A DNA stretch of 64,000 bases from Liolophura sinensis (lineage: Eukaryota > Mollusca > Polyplacophora > Chitonida > Chitonidae): assembly GCF_032854445.1 (NCBI RefSeq), contig NC_088300.1, positions 30,549,608 through 30,613,607 on the forward strand. Reading direction: 5' to 3'. Position numbers and translations under genes: made by a program. Numbering within the stretch: position 1 is the stretch's first letter; the number at the start of each line of letters is the position of its first letter. A model generated the notes under the pieces. The model did no database searches. It was not told the origin of the DNA and saw nothing but the letters and a program-made list of their open reading frames with translations. Positions 33,901 through 44,492 of the stretch are shown here, piece by piece.

Positions 33901-36900
33901 TGGACGCTGGAGTACCTGTGAGCGATCCAGCCGCTGGAGTCGCCATTGGACTGGTTACCCGATACAATCCCGATAAACCTACTGACATCAAAGACTACAA
34001 AGTTCTAACCGATATCTTGGTAAGTCGTCTGCTTTTCTCCTGCCATTAGCCTAAAGTATGAAAAGCTCAGGGAGCTGTTTTTCTAAAGTGTTTTAACGTT
34101 ACAAAGGTGTAGGTATTTACACAGACTCATTTTTTTCCTACATAAGTTTCTCTGGCTGGTGTAACTTCTACAACCTATCAGCGACTAAGTTTTAGACAAG
34201 AACTGGAACTCTTGCGCATTATGCAAAAAGGTAATAAATGTACGGGCTGATTTAGAGACAACAACTACAACACTGGCACTTGCGCACGCACATTCTTCCC
34301 TGTAGTGTCTTGCCTGATGCTAATGGCGGCATCTGCCCACCACATTTGCAGTCATATTTGCAGGTTTCTCATGGCCATAATCAGACTTACACCACCGCCT
34401 TAGTAAGTGCAAAATTTATGACCTGTAGATGGCATAGATTTGGTTTGAGAAATCTTGATGTGGTAAAGTTTAAGACTTGAGATGGGCCACACTCTGTTAT
34501 AAATCCCAAAGAGAAAAAAAAAACTTGATCTCAATCTGTATAGTTCTGTGCATTTTTACTGCTTGTATGCTTTTAAAAACAAACTGGAAAACGTACATTA
34601 TTGATAATTTGTGTGACATGAACTAAATTCAGGACAAGAACTGAATATGTACAGGACCCAATGTTGAGAAATGTTAAACTAATAAAGCATGCAATGTCTC
34701 ATAAATTTGAAGATTAAGTGAATTGTATTTCAAAGTTTTTGTTAGTAATGATTATTTTCCGTACAATGACCTTGTGATTTACAGGGGATAGAGGACTACA
34801 TGGGTGACATGGACTTCAAGATGGCTGGTACCAAGAAAGGAATAACAGCATTGCAGGTGAAGAACTAGTAATTTTGATCAAGTAATAACGGTACACATAA
34901 TTTCCTGAGACTTTTTTCTTTGAAAGTAAAACAAAACTTTGTGTGGAATATGTAAAAGTATTCAGCAGAATCGTGTGTGACAAAACATAAAAATTGTTGG
35001 ATATAGAATATAGTGGATAAGTAGATGTGACAGTGATGTTTTGTGTATTGCAATATTGCAATGTAATATGTTTTTCTTTGCTTGTCCTTTTGCATCATAC
35101 AAGAAAAAGCAACAAAAGAAAATTATTTATGTATTATTATTTTTGGTTTGGCTTTGCTCTTTGCAGGCTGATATCAAAATTCCAGGTTTACCACTAAGGA
35201 TAGTAATGGAGGCAATTGAACAGGCCAGAGGTAAGGCCTCAGCTTTGTGCATAGATTATAATATGCTAGCTCAGCAGTTATTTTCAAAAGTTTTATCTTA
35301 GTAGTAAGCAATGTGTATACACTCACTAAAGCATGCTAGCCTGACTTTTCCTTGGCAAGATATGAGTGTCCTGAAAACACCCTCCTTTTGTTGAATATTT
35401 ATTTATTTATTTATTTATTTGATTGGTGTTTTACGCTGTGCTCAGGAATATTTCACTTACACCACAAGGGCCAGGATTATGGTGGGAGGAAACCGGACAG
35501 AACCCGGCAGAAAACCACAACCATCCACAGGTTGCTGTCAAGCCTTCTAACTTAAGACCTGAGCAGATTTTTGTTGAATAGGTCAAGGCTTACTACCAAA
35601 TCAGACAGGGTATAGGGCCTTGAATACTTTGAAAAGCCTGGAAGTTAAAAGTAATTTGAAAAGCTTTGAAATTGAGATCTAGCTTGGCACAAATGGTATC
35701 CTTTTTCATATCATTTTAATATTTCCGCATGGGTTTTTTGGGGAATGAAGAGGCACTTTAAATTCAACAAGTACTAGTTTCAGTTTTGCTGTCTTCTGTT
35801 TCAGATGCCAAAAGTGAAATCCTGCGAATTATGAATGAGACTTTGGCACACCCACGAGTGGGGCAAAAAGAAAACAGCCCAGTTATTGGTGTGTTGTTGT
35901 TGTTCACACAAAGCATGTATACATGCATCTTTAATCTTATGACTAGTGGAAGACTACTTAATACAGATGTACACTGCTTCGGTGGCCTAATGGTTAGAGC
36001 ATCTGCTTTGAAATCGGGAGACCAGGGATCAAATCTGGGTCATGTCATAACACAGACTTTGAAAAAGGGTACTTGTTGCTGCCTCGCTTTGCGTTCAGCA
36101 TTGAGAGGTTAGAGCAAGAAACATGGTCCCAGCGTCAGTGACTGGTTAGGGTGTGATGTCTTCAGCATGATATTTCAGTGGCGACAACGCTTTAACGGCA
36201 TGAACTCACTCTGCCACAAGAAGACACAGTATATTCACGCATAGCTAATGAGTTCTCGTCATCATATGACTCTCTAATGTTTATTTATTTATTTGATCGG
36301 TGTTTTACGCCATATTCAAGAATATTTCACTTATACGATGGTGGCTAGCATTATGGTGGGAGGAAACCGTGCGCAGTCCGGGGGAAACCCACAACCATCC
36401 GCACATTGCTGAAGGGCCTTCCCATGTACGGCCGGAGAGGAAACCAGCGTGAGCTGTACTCACAGCAACCGCATTGGTTCTTCTGTAATGATTTTAACTA
36501 CATGGTGCCATACTTGTAATACAATTCTGTTAGATTATTTTATTGAAATAGATTGTTATCCCAGTAAGTTTATTTTATTTTTTGGTATTTATAGAAACCC
36601 TGGATGTGCCCATTGCTAAGCGATCCCGATTTCTTGGAATTGGTGGATGTAATCTTAAAAAGCTCCAATCAGAAGCCGGTTAGTATCTGTAGAGATGAGT
36701 AAAAGAAAAATACCACTTTCTTCATGACTGACGAACAGAAAGAGCCAGTTTCCAAAATCATGTTGGATGACAGTAAAAACAGTGGTATTTTACAAGGGAC
36801 TAGCTTGCTCTTGAGGCAGCCATATAGTATAAAGATTTTAGGAATCATTGTAAATAAAATGTCATCAGTGTACTTACCATAAATCAATCACTTGATGCAT

Positions 36901-39404
36901 AAAATGTGTTTCTGCTGAGCAGTCACTAATAAAACTCGAAAATATCCCACGCGTAAAATTTGTAAAAAATGAAATTGATATGACATTTGTGATCGACAGG
37001 TGTCACTGTGTCATCAATTGATGAGACAAAATTCCAGGTGTTTGCCCCAAATCAGAGTGCTATGGATGAGGCCAAAGAAATGATTGAGGAAATCCTGGCA
37101 GAAGAGGTACGTCATCATATTTTTTTTCTGAAATAAGGTTTCCACCATTCTATAACAATGTAAAGTTTGGTAAATGGGAAAAAAAGTTTTTTCAAAAGAT
37201 GTGAACATTTATAATTGAATACTGAATATTTATTTTACAAAGAGTATTCAATTCTGAACCATTTCTTAACGGCCAAAAACTAGCCTTTGGACAATTGAGT
37301 GTTGTTAAAATTTGAAAATTATGAAAGAGTGTAATCTGACAATAAACGGATTTCATTCTGAATTTTTCTCCCCTTTTGACATGCTTGACACGAAAATAGC
37401 AGCATATGGCGAGATCACACTTCATATGACTGGCCCGGATAGCACAGTTGGTAGAGCATCCGCTTCGGAAGCGGTAGATCCAGGATCAATCCAGGGTCGA
37501 GTCACACCTAAGACTTTAAAAGAGGAAGTTGTAACTTCCTCGCTTGGCGTTCAGCATGAAGGGGATAGTGCAACGACTGGTTGGGCAGGGCGGCTTACTT
37601 GCCCTCTGTATGTCGTCTCAGTGAAGCAGCACTAGTTAAAATAGCGGTGGAAGTCTGTCCTGCAACAAGGAGGTACATTACACGTACATACACCTTAAGG
37701 ATTCCTTCGTCGTCATATGACTGAAAAATTGTTGAGCACGACGTTAAACCCCAAGCACTCACTCACTCACTCATACTTCAATGTAGCTTTGGCATCTATT
37801 GCACTGCCCTCAGCACAAAACTTATTCAAACAAACCCTTAAATATGGATTTATTTATCTGTATACTGCTTAGATAACCTGTTTACTGATTTTTAGAGAGA
37901 ACCAGAACTGGAATTTGGTGCTGTCTATACAGCCACTATTGTTGAAGTTAGGTAAGTATAGAAATTCACATACAACTGTAGGTTATTTTTGGCAGTGACA
38001 AGCCGTTGTTGTTGTTGCCCAAACTAGGTATGGTTTTTTTCTTGTTCTTGATCATGGGGTGCTTTGTTTAATGTTTATGCATCTCGGCTTGTGACCACAC
38101 GAGTCACTTTTTCTTGTTTAGTCTGTGCCAGACAATCTTATATGCAGATTAGGATCTGAAATTAACTTGATATTGCGGATTATAAGTATTATCTGGATTA
38201 AGTTTTCTTCAAGATTTACATGCACCAGTCTGTTTGTTGATACGTGATTAAGGCCCTACCTGAAGAGCTTTTCACTTGATCAATGTCGGCCACTATGGTA
38301 TGGCCTGAGAAAACTGGAGTGGGTTGAGTAATCCTCCAACTTTTCACTGGTGAACTTTCCTAGGTGTGACAAACATGTCATATTGCTGGAAGGCAAGTGG
38401 TTTCCAGCAAACTTCATGTAAGACTGCATGAGAGTGTAGCATTATGGTGGGAGGAAACTGGGCAAAGCCCAGAGGAAACCCGTGACAATGCACAGGTTGC
38501 TCGTAGACGTTCCCTTCTTGTATGACAGAAGAGGATGCCAGCTGGACTTGAACTCAGAGCACTGCATTGGTGAGAGGTTCCTGGGTCATTGCGTGCTAAC
38601 CACTTTGGGGGTGGGGTGTGTGTGTGTGTATTGGGGGTGGGGTACCAAATATAAAGGTTCTAAGACCAATTTGGAAATTAGGAAAAGTAATAAATCCTAG
38701 TATGCAAAATACCAATGCAATTTAAAAAAAGAAATTCCTTCAACTCTGAAAATCTTATATTTATACAGTTGTAATTATACAACTTTCACTTTTTTCTCCT
38801 TCAGGGAAAGTGGTGTTATGGTGCAAATTCACCCCAAAATGCAGCCAGTTCTCATCCATAACTCTCAGTTAGATCAGCGCAAGGTAAGATTTAGTTCCTG
38901 GCTGTGTCATTTTCATAATTAAATGTAGCTTTCAATGCTTCGCAAGCAAGCGCAAGGTGGTACAATGAAACTTGACTTGTTTATTTGAAAAATAAACCTA
39001 ACCTAAATATCTTAAGTACAAGGTGAAGTGTGGATTCTTGTGTGTTAAAGGCAGTTTTTCTCCACACAACTACCCTCCTTATGTCAAGTAAGATAGACTT
39101 CACCTTAAAGGTGTGGTGCATTATGACGATTTGAAATTCACTGCCCCTCCCCCTCTCTGAACTCCTCCACCCCGCTCACTCTCATCCCCAAGCTAAGACC
39201 ATTTTTTTCCAATTGCTTACAATTTGTGCTGTCTAATTGCAGGTTAGCCATCCAAGTGCTTTAGGATTTGAAGTTGGTCAAGAAATAACTGCCAAGTATT
39301 TTGGCCGTGATCCAGTCAGTGGGCGAATTCGATTATCACGGAAAGTGCTCTTCTCTCCTGCAACAACTGTCATCAGAAACTTCACCGGGAATAAGTCAGA
39401 CTGA
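20639..39404 (+). CDS. PNPT1: PNPT1, mitochondrial polyribonucleotide nucleotidyltransferase (PNPase), complete
   Basis: Known role: a phosphate-dependent 3'-5' exoribonuclease (and poly(A) polymerase) of mitochondria, working in RNA decay and RNA import. Seen: 27 coding exons at 20639-20799, 21487-21547, 21694-21768, 22691-22796, 23934-23983, 24644-24707, 25356-25403, 25990-26103, 27727-27821, 28052-28143, 29178-29229, 29610-29667, 29922-30018, 30542-30644, 31068-31138, 31830-31866, 32209-32275, 32413-32502, 33856-34019, 34785-34856, 35167-35230, 35805-35888, 36595-36678, 37000-37106, 37896-37951, 38805-38883 and 39243-39404. They total 2,313 nt (770 residues; human is 783). The order is a basic, acid-free N-terminus (about residues 1-39, a mitochondrial targeting signal), RNase PH domain 1, a helical linker, RNase PH domain 2, a KH domain with GIGG at 623-626, and an S1 domain (about 679-750). 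Active-site features are R445-R446 in GRRELGHG, the phosphate-binding SSSMAS run at 482-487, and Asp539 and Asp545 in [11 protein letters not shown]. Nothing essential is missing. Confidence 0.97.
22818..23050 (+). repeat. Tandem repeat of pyrimidine-rich, acceptor-like units in PNPT1 intron 4
   Basis: Five to six diverged units of about 35-45 bases. Each ends in a run of T followed by acag or atag and then gccccc or gaccccc, with cacctgtcctacta between. Every unit therefore looks like a 3' splice site on the sense strand of PNPT1, more than 800 bases before the real acceptor at 23934. Confidence 0.75.
23058..23111. repeat. Perfect 15-bp inverted repeat (hairpin)
   Basis: CAAATATATGGTGTC at 23058-23072 and GACACCATATATTTG at 23097-23111. 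Inside the loop TAATCC and GGATTA can extend the pairing. In PNPT1 intron 4. Confidence 0.9.
24046..24366 (+). repeat. Dispersed repeat R2, copy 2 (longest)
   Basis: Starts aggatgtggcctgacatatt and ends near tattaagaagtataaaatat, with counterparts at 12275-12475 and 60862-61080. A 64-codon open frame inside (24114-24308) is not kept in the other copies. In PNPT1 intron 5. Confidence 0.55.
24757..24913 (+). mobile_element. SINE family A 3' part
   Basis: gggaaggtctgtcagcaacc through gaaatattcttgagtacggc and a long (AAAT)n tail. PNPT1 intron 6, starting 49 bases after the exon. Confidence 0.85.
25510..25826 (+). mobile_element. SINE family C copy
   Basis: tRNA-like B-box region (gggttcaaagcc), a cagtataatgtgac core, a gccactggaagacacaat block, a gtcatatgactgacaaattg block and a taaaaccccaag end. 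Related in its 3' half to family B. PNPT1 intron 7. Confidence 0.7.
26175..26896. repeat. 116-bp segment present three times in tandem, the middle copy split by a SINE
   Basis: Copies start with tgttttgccaaaaaaatcac (or ttac) at 26175, 26291 and 26787 and end with gtcacccgaattatggtggg. A flanking motif, ttcaaaacatgattttg to aaaaatggag, occurs both before the first copy and after the third. PNPT1 intron 8. Confidence 0.85.
26383..26747 (+). mobile_element. Full-length SINE family B with target-site duplication
   Basis: tRNA-like head (gcccggatagcacagttggt, an A box; ggatcaatcc, a B box), body, gtcatatgactgaaaaattg block and a (CACT)n tail. It interrupts the middle 116-bp copy, and aatttgaga is repeated on both sides, a clear target-site duplication. 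Confidence 0.9.
26983..27197. mobile_element. MITE M1 copy 2 (215 bp)
   Basis: CTGTATTTCATCTAGA at the left and TTAGATGAAATACAG at the right, TA after the right end. Same length as 19058-19272. PNPT1 intron 8. Confidence 0.8.
27384..27602. mobile_element. Foldback element M4 with inverted repeats of about 50 bp
   Basis: Left arm ttcaatttccaccagat, tttcacattttagggcc, ataatccagg; right arm gives the same in reverse complement (tggattattgccctaaaatg, acctggtggaatttgaa). Arms make up nearly half of the element. PNPT1 intron 8. Confidence 0.8.
28284..28509. mobile_element. MITE-like element M5 (226 bp, TA ends)
   Basis: Left aggtgggcctaatgagccat and right atggtccataaagcccacca are inverted copies. 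The similarity extends about 47 bases inwards, including CTCTGAC / GTCAGAG. TA flanks both ends. PNPT1 intron 10. Confidence 0.7.
28653..28759. mobile_element. Small inverted-repeat element M6 (107 bp)
   Basis: Ends gattatgcagaaaca and tgtttctgtgtaatc, with ccaatcat / atgattgg further inside. PNPT1 intron 10, 140 bases after M5. Confidence 0.5.
31350..31526 (+). mobile_element. SINE family A copy
   Basis: Starts at the B-box-like gtgagttcaagtccagctca, runs through the core and ends at cttgagtacg with a poly-A tail in place of (AAAT)n. PNPT1 intron 15. Confidence 0.85.
32661..33002 (+). mobile_element. SINE family D, tRNA-headed
   Basis: Head with ttggccgagtggt (A box) and gcgagttcaatcccggc (B box), a tRNA-Leu/Ser-like pattern. 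The body ends in aatttcttgaatattgtg, taaacaac and a short aactaaata tail. PNPT1 intron 18. It is too degraded and long to be a tRNA gene. Confidence 0.65.
33057..33250 (-). mobile_element. SINE family A copy, reverse orientation
   Basis: (TTTA)n tail, gattggtgttttacgccgta, ctcaagaatatttcacttat, then the core to gaactggacttgaactc. PNPT1 intron 18. Confidence 0.9.
33255..33525 (+). mobile_element. SINE family C copy, head truncated
   Basis: gttgctgcctggcttggcac, gtcagtataatgtgac, cataagaagacacagt, catcatatgactgaaaactt and taaaccccaagcatt. Directly follows the reversed SINE A. Confidence 0.8.
33553..33820 (+). mobile_element. Full-length SINE family A with tRNA-like head
   Basis: Complete reference copy: head ggcctccgtggctcagtcgg with ttaaagcgc (A box TGGCTCAGTCGG), a degenerate B box (gcgagtttatgtcc), core, gaaatattcttgagtgcggc and an (AAAT)n tail. 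It ends 36 bases before PNPT1 exon 19, and its tail abuts the branch/polypyrimidine region. Confidence 0.92.
35391..35545 (-). mobile_element. SINE family A copy, reverse
   Basis: (TTTA)n, gattggtgttttacgctgtg, caggaatatttcacttacac, then a shortened core. PNPT1 intron 21. Confidence 0.85.
35975..36275 (+). mobile_element. SINE family C with intact tRNA-like head
   Basis: Head ggtggcctaatggttagagc (A box) and gggatcaaatctggg (B box), then the same body as 33255-33525. PNPT1 intron 22. Confidence 0.85.
36279..36473 (-). mobile_element. SINE family A copy, reverse
   Basis: (TTTA)n, gatcggtgttttacgccata, ttcaagaatatttcacttat, then the core to gtgagctgtactcacagc. PNPT1 intron 22. Confidence 0.9.
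37428..37775 (+). mobile_element. Full-length SINE family B
   Basis: ggcccggatagcacagttgg A box, gatccaggatcaatcc B box, body with an internal deletion after gactggttgg, then gtcatatgactgaaaaattg and a (CACT)n tail. PNPT1 intron 24. Confidence 0.9.
38432..38605 (-). mobile_element. SINE family A copy, reverse, tail lost
   Basis: gcattatggtgggaggaaac through ctggacttgaactcag and cactgcattggtgagagg, reaching into the tRNA-like head. PNPT1 intron 25. Confidence 0.8.
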
Positions 39405-39529
39405 GATAACATTGTAATCAACATGTGAAACATTAAAAACTGCTTGATGAGGGTATCTGAGTCTAACAAATGACAGTCTAACAAATAACAGTGTAACAAA
39501 TAACAGTAGGACAGAACTTGGGATGGTGA

Positions 39530-39650
39530 AGACATGCAATGGTCAGAACATGGAATGGTCATGACATGCAATGGTCATAAAACGTAATGGCCAGGACCTG
39601 CGATGACCACGGCCAGGATATGCCGTGGTCAGGACATGCAATGGTCAGAA
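39530..39650 (+). repeat. Degenerate 16-bp tandem repeat in the PNPT1 3' UTR
   Basis: Repeats of gacatgcaatggtcag with variants, about seven units. A second short array (tctaacaaatgacag, period 15) precedes it at about 39455-39505. Confidence 0.75.
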
Positions 39651-40005
39651 CCATGACCTGAAGGGATGCATTCATCAAAAATAACCTTCACACTTGATTG
39701 CTGATTTATCTGGATCATCCAGAACCATGAAACGATTCTCTTTATTAATCTTATGATTAATTATCAGCATTAGATGCTTAGATAATCGGTGTGGTACACA
39801 ACCTGTACTACGTGTACATGTACCTATAGGCAAAACTTAAGTTAATGATAGATAATTTTGTATGAGGGAATAAGTATAATTGTCAAATCTACTGGCCTTG
39901 TAAGCCATTGGCAAAATGTTTCCCGTTTGTATTTTATGCGGTCTGTGGTCCTTTGTTGCGACTTTTATCAGTGCTATCTAGAATGAATATTCTGTAGGTT
40001 TAATG

Positions 40006-40080
40006 AACTGCTTGATTAATCAAGCAGTTTATAGAATGAACTGCTTGATTAATCAAGCAGTTTATAGAATGAACTGCTTG
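40006..40080. repeat. 33-bp tandem repeat of a perfect 24-bp palindrome
   Basis: A perfect palindrome, AACTGCTTGATT/AATCAAGCAGTT, occurs at 40006-40029 and 40039-40062. Its first nine bases occur again at 40072-40080. The period is exactly 33. It lies in the PNPT1 3' UTR, about 55 bases before the AATAAA, and would form stem structures in the mRNA. Confidence 0.95.
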
Positions 40081-40133
40081 GTTATTGCATGCATTGTACC
40101 TTCATTGTTAATATAAGTATCAAGATTTGTCCA

Positions 40134-40139
40134 AATAAA
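40134..40139 (+). terminator. Polyadenylation signal AATAAA (PNPT1)
   Basis: First AATAAA after the long 3' UTR, followed within about 30 bases by a GT/T-rich stretch (cacgtgttttta). A second AATAAA at 40228 could serve as an alternative. The choice is inferred. Confidence 0.55.
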
Positions 40140-40566
40140 TATCAAATTTCAGCTGTGAAATTTCACGTGTTTTTACGTAATAGCTGGTTCTTATTGTGAT
40201 GAAGATTTCCAAGAATGCATTTTGCCAAATAAATATAAATCATCTGATTATTCCACGATTTAAAAAGTGCATTTGCTTCTTCCATTGTCCCTGCCGAATA
40301 TAATGTACATGTAAGTGGATACGAAGCCTATATGCTAGAATCCGAAAGGTTGATCGATTCAAGAGTGGTTCTTGCAGCAGGGCATTAGATATAACTTCAT
40401 CACACAGTATCAATATTAAAATCTTCAGGGAAATCCATTGTTCTCCAGTGCTTTTAAGCTTTCGAAGTTTATTGGAAACGACTTGAATTCTGCCAATATG
40501 ATATATGTCACATGTGGGAGGGCAGCCTAGTAACTGGCCTAAGCTCAATGAATTACTCCGGCACTC

Positions 40567-40655
40567 CTTGCTTCCACAAGACATAATACTGGCCTTCATA
40601 ACTGTATATCAGTGAAAAATTCTTCAGTGGCATTAAACAACAATCAGATCAAATT
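40567..40655 (+). mobile_element. Degenerate SINE family A 3' end
   Basis: acataatactggccttcata, gtgaaaaattcttcagtggc and attaaacaacaatcagatca are worn matches to the SINE A tail. Confidence 0.45.
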
Positions 40656-41414
40656 AAACTCTTCATTGAAATAGATGTTAGCCATTCTACCATAAAAATG
40701 ATCGTTCATGCTATTCTCTCACATTGATGTACCACACCTTTATTAGCTTATTCAACAACAAAAAACGCTACTGTTTTCAAACCAAGATACACATTTATTG
40801 CAGGTTCTTTGAGTTTATAGCATTTTTTAGGATTCAAGTCGCCCAGTACCTCCATTCATTGCTTTGGCGTTGGCTGAAATCCGGCATACACATTAACTCA
40901 AGACCCAACTCAACTCAGCTCAACCGTTGGGTCGCTGGTGCTCGTGTTTATGAAATAACGACGCGAACCCACAGGAATACCACTGCAATCCGAAGTCGTT
41001 TGACTATCAGCGACTGGGTCCAACTCCATGGCACAAGTTGAGTTACGTCTTATGATCTCGTCTGTGACGAGCTTTGAACTGCAACAGCAGTGTCAAAAGG
41101 TCACAGTGCCCCTTCCTTTCAACCAAACATAAATGTCATCATACTTTGAGATGTTTCACTCTCATTGAGTTGCAGCAGTTTTTCACTAGTAACATTTACG
41201 GCATGTAAAAAAAAAATGCCGTGGTTGAATACCCTCTCTGGCTTATTGAGTTAAAGAAGCCGCTTGGCCTTTGACTAACGCAACGCTGCGGTTTTAACTC
41301 CAAAAACATGTAGTATCTACTCCACTGTGAATAAACTATATTATTTTTTTAAAGCCGAATTTCCTAACATCGAACTCTGAAGTGATAACGACGGTGAGAT
41401 CATATAGCTGCAAG

Positions 41415-41668
41415 TACCAAAGACTTTAAAACTGGTTCTTTTTGCTGCCTTGCTTGGCCCTCAGTACTAAGAGGTTAGAGCAAGGAAATGGGACTGGTTG
41501 GTCGGGTGTTAGTATAATGTGACTGGGTGGGTGTCATGTATGCATGGTGTCTTCTGCATGGTACTTCAGTGGCGGCAGCACTTTGGCGGCATGGACTCGC
41601 CTTGCTACGAGAAGACACAATATATGTGGATACACCTAATGACTCGTCGTCATATGACATACATATAA
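41415..41668 (+). mobile_element. SINE family C copy, head truncated
   Basis: gctgccttgcttggccctca, gttagtataatgtgactggg, cagtggcggcagcactttgg, gagaagacacaata and gtcgtcatatgac, as in 33255-33525. Confidence 0.8.
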
Positions 41669-41806
41669 ATATACAGCTTATATAAATATATAGCTTAATT
41701 TCATTTATTATGTTATATCATAGGCTTACTAAAACTTGAAAACAAGTTTCAAACATGCAAGTGTCAGAAGCATGGTTTAGAGTTGCTCTGAGATCGCTTA
41801 CCCCTG

Positions 41807-41858
41807 TTCCCAGCTTAGATTTCATACAAACGTTGTATTCTGAAAGCTAAGCTGGGAA
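41807..41858. repeat. Imperfect inverted repeat (hairpin)
   Basis: ttcccagcttagatttcata and gaaagctaagctgggaa pair with a short loop around aaacgttgtatt. Confidence 0.7.
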
Positions 41859-42824
41859 GAATGAAACAGATCCCAGATCTAGGTTTAGATCTGTCGATCA
41901 CAGGTTATATGTAACTGCTGCCGTTCTCCGTCAAAACATACTGGACTCGGCACATTACCCAGCATACCACTTGTTTTGGAATAATTATGACGTCAACCAA
42001 GACATTGAGGTCTTCATCCAGAAAACAGCCTTGTGGAGTTTAACATTATGAATTAGAAAAAGTATTCTAACAGCATTGTCTGGGCAATGAAATGAACGGG
42101 CAAACAAAAAGGGTGGTAAATGAGGACGTGGCAGAAAGAGGGACAAAAACAAGGCGTCGTAAAATATGTTACAATGGCGATGTCTTCTCCACCCACTCAT
42201 TTTTGTTCGAATTAAAGGAGAAAACAACAACACCAGATAGTTCATCTTTCTTGTAGATCTTTTGAAAAAAACGACACTACATCGTCTCGTTTGACGGCCA
42301 TTATGATCATAAAAGATAACACGTCGCGCTTAATGTTATAAATTGTTTATGGTTGGATAGCAATACATCTGCTATAGGGATTCTGAAGGCTTTTCCCTGG
42401 TGTCCATTATTTAAGAAATGAACAAGAAACCAAGATATACTCCATCACAAACTTCATTCTAGGTTTCTTCCATTTAATTAATCTATATGACATGTTTATT
42501 GGTAGAAAGGAAGGCGAAACTTCACAACTTAAGCGTGGCATTTTTTTATAGCCTTGTGCCTAATTCCACGGAACTTCATAAATATCCGCATTCCTACACA
42601 AACACGATGCTTTTGACATTGGATATCAAATAAAACGCTAGGTATTTGAAAACTTACAAATATAACATGGGAATGTTGTCGCTGGGTATCCCGCTGGAAT
42701 TTGGATTATGTGCCCGGGTAATTGGCTATTCTTAATTACATGGATAAAAAATCATGACTGCCTCTCCTCTTTAAGTAACTTGTTATATACAACCTAGCTT
42801 ATTTTAATGTCTATACTACTTTAT

Positions 42825-42827
<3 letters not shown>

Positions 42828-42900
<73 letters not shown>
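42828..42900. repeat. (AT)n microsatellite, 73 bp
   Basis: Uninterrupted AT dinucleotides. A poly-C run of about 15 bases follows at 43087. Confidence 0.95.
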
Positions 42901-42901
<1 letters not shown>

Positions 42902-43335
42902 GACGGTCACGGTCGAGATTGAGAGAGGATAAAACCGGAGGGATCCCAGTAATTCACCACCCTTTGTCTTACATGTATACCGGACCTTCTGACTTAAGAG
43001 ACCACAACTTGCAAGAGTTAGATTCGATTCTTGCGACCTCATTGCTTTTGACGAGTGATAAAATTGACTGCTACAGTTAATAACCGCCCCCCCCCCCCCC
43101 CACAACTCGCCCACCCTGAACTCGCCCACCCAACACCTTTTCCTTTCCATCTGTGTGTATGCATGCCTATAATGCGAGGTGAACGTGCATAGTTTTAAAA
43201 TAACGTCGTAAAATTATTGGCGGGTAAAGTTATACTGTTTGATAACATAACCTATAAAGTATACCCCCAGATTGCAAGAGTTGGGCCTATATACGTTTTG
43301 TTAAGGTTTTGTTAAGGTTGTTAAGAGCCACAGAT

Positions 43336-43432
43336 ATTTATTTATTTATTTATTATTTGTTTGATTGGTGTTTACGCGGTACCTAAGAATATGAGTGGGA
43401 GGGCAGGTGTGAGGAAACCGGGCAGAGCCACA
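43336..43432 (-). mobile_element. SINE family A fragment, reverse
   Basis: (TTTA)n, gattggtgtttacgcggtac, aagaatatg, then gaggaaaccgggcagagcc. The middle is deleted. Confidence 0.7.
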
Positions 43433-44365
43433 GTCACATGTTACTTTTACATGATGGATTCAACACAATTCAGTGCAGAAGAATTAACTGCACAATGAAA
43501 GCAACTTGCACCTGTCTAAATTGTTTTAAGAGAAAATAATACGCTATGACAAGAAAGCTGACTAATTATATAAGAATCCAAGTTTCTTAATTGGCTATCA
43601 AGAAACATCGTAGTTATTGTTCTTTTTTGATCCGTTTGAAATGTATATATAGCTGTATTTTGAAAACCCTCCGAAACATTTACATCTCGTCAAATTAACT
43701 GTACAGTTTCCCCTTTTTGCCTTAATTGGAAAATTGCCGAGCTAAATTGTCTCGTCAGCTGCTAGCATGTCATTTACACGAAAAACAATGCCAAGGTTTA
43801 TATTTTCTTTGTATTTTAACTGTACATAGCGATTTTTGGTACGTCGAATTCATTAAGCTATAATTGGATAGCTACGTCTTTTTACTCCAAGGTTCACTTC
43901 ACATGTTCACTGAGTAATAGACGGCTTAAAAACGGTTCTCTGTAAAAATGATTCTAAATACCTGACGTGATTGCACCTCTCAAAAAATCCATGTGACTTT
44001 CCTATATATGTGTTCAGGTTTGTGGATTAATAAAACTTTCAATGCCATGTGGATCATGCATAATTCAATAGCAAGTTTATTGTTTAGTGGCGAATTTCAA
44101 AGAAACACTCTGAGACCGTGAACGCGATAACCATATATATTATTCGCAAAACAGGCGAAAACTTGTGGTACATGAGTATGCATGTCCGAGGGAAAAGTCA
44201 ATAGGGATTAGTCAGTTTCATCGAAAAAGGCAAAAACGATGAACTTTCTTCTCTTCGAAAAGGCGAAAAAGACAAAAAACATGGGTATTGATATATCGGG
44301 TGAGCCAGAGGTGAAAAAATATAACCTTTTTCACTCCACAAATATTTAAAATGTTTTAAACGTAT

Positions 44366-44370
44366 ATGAC

Positions 44371-44405
<35 letters not shown>

Positions 44406-44492
44406 TATAATTGGTGTTTTACGTCGTACTCAAGAATATTCCACTTACATGACGGCGGCCAGCATTATGGTGGGAGAAAACCGGGCAGGTTG
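44366..44492 (-). mobile_element. SINE family A fragment, reverse
   Basis: Long (TTTA)n tail, attggtgttttacgtcgtac, tcaagaatattccacttaca, core cut off at ggcaggttgctg. Confidence 0.8.

Larger units (their letters stand above)
39405..40150 (+). other. PNPT1: PNPT1 3' UTR
   Basis: This is non-coding sequence after the TGA at 39402-39404. It holds short tandem repeats (about 39455-39505 and 39530-39650) and two copies of a perfect 24-bp palindrome (40006-40029 and 40039-40062). Canonical AATAAA signals occur at 40134-40139 and 40228-40233. The end is inferred from these signals. Confidence 0.65.

Noticed and set aside
40240-40599. 119-codon minus-strand frame
   Set aside because: It overlaps the PNPT1 poly(A) region and a worn SINE, shows no known domain, and is probably chance.
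42824-43150. Minus-strand frame ending in repeated Tyr-Ile
   Set aside because: The Tyr-Ile tail is the (AT)n microsatellite, and the rest has no motif or splice support.
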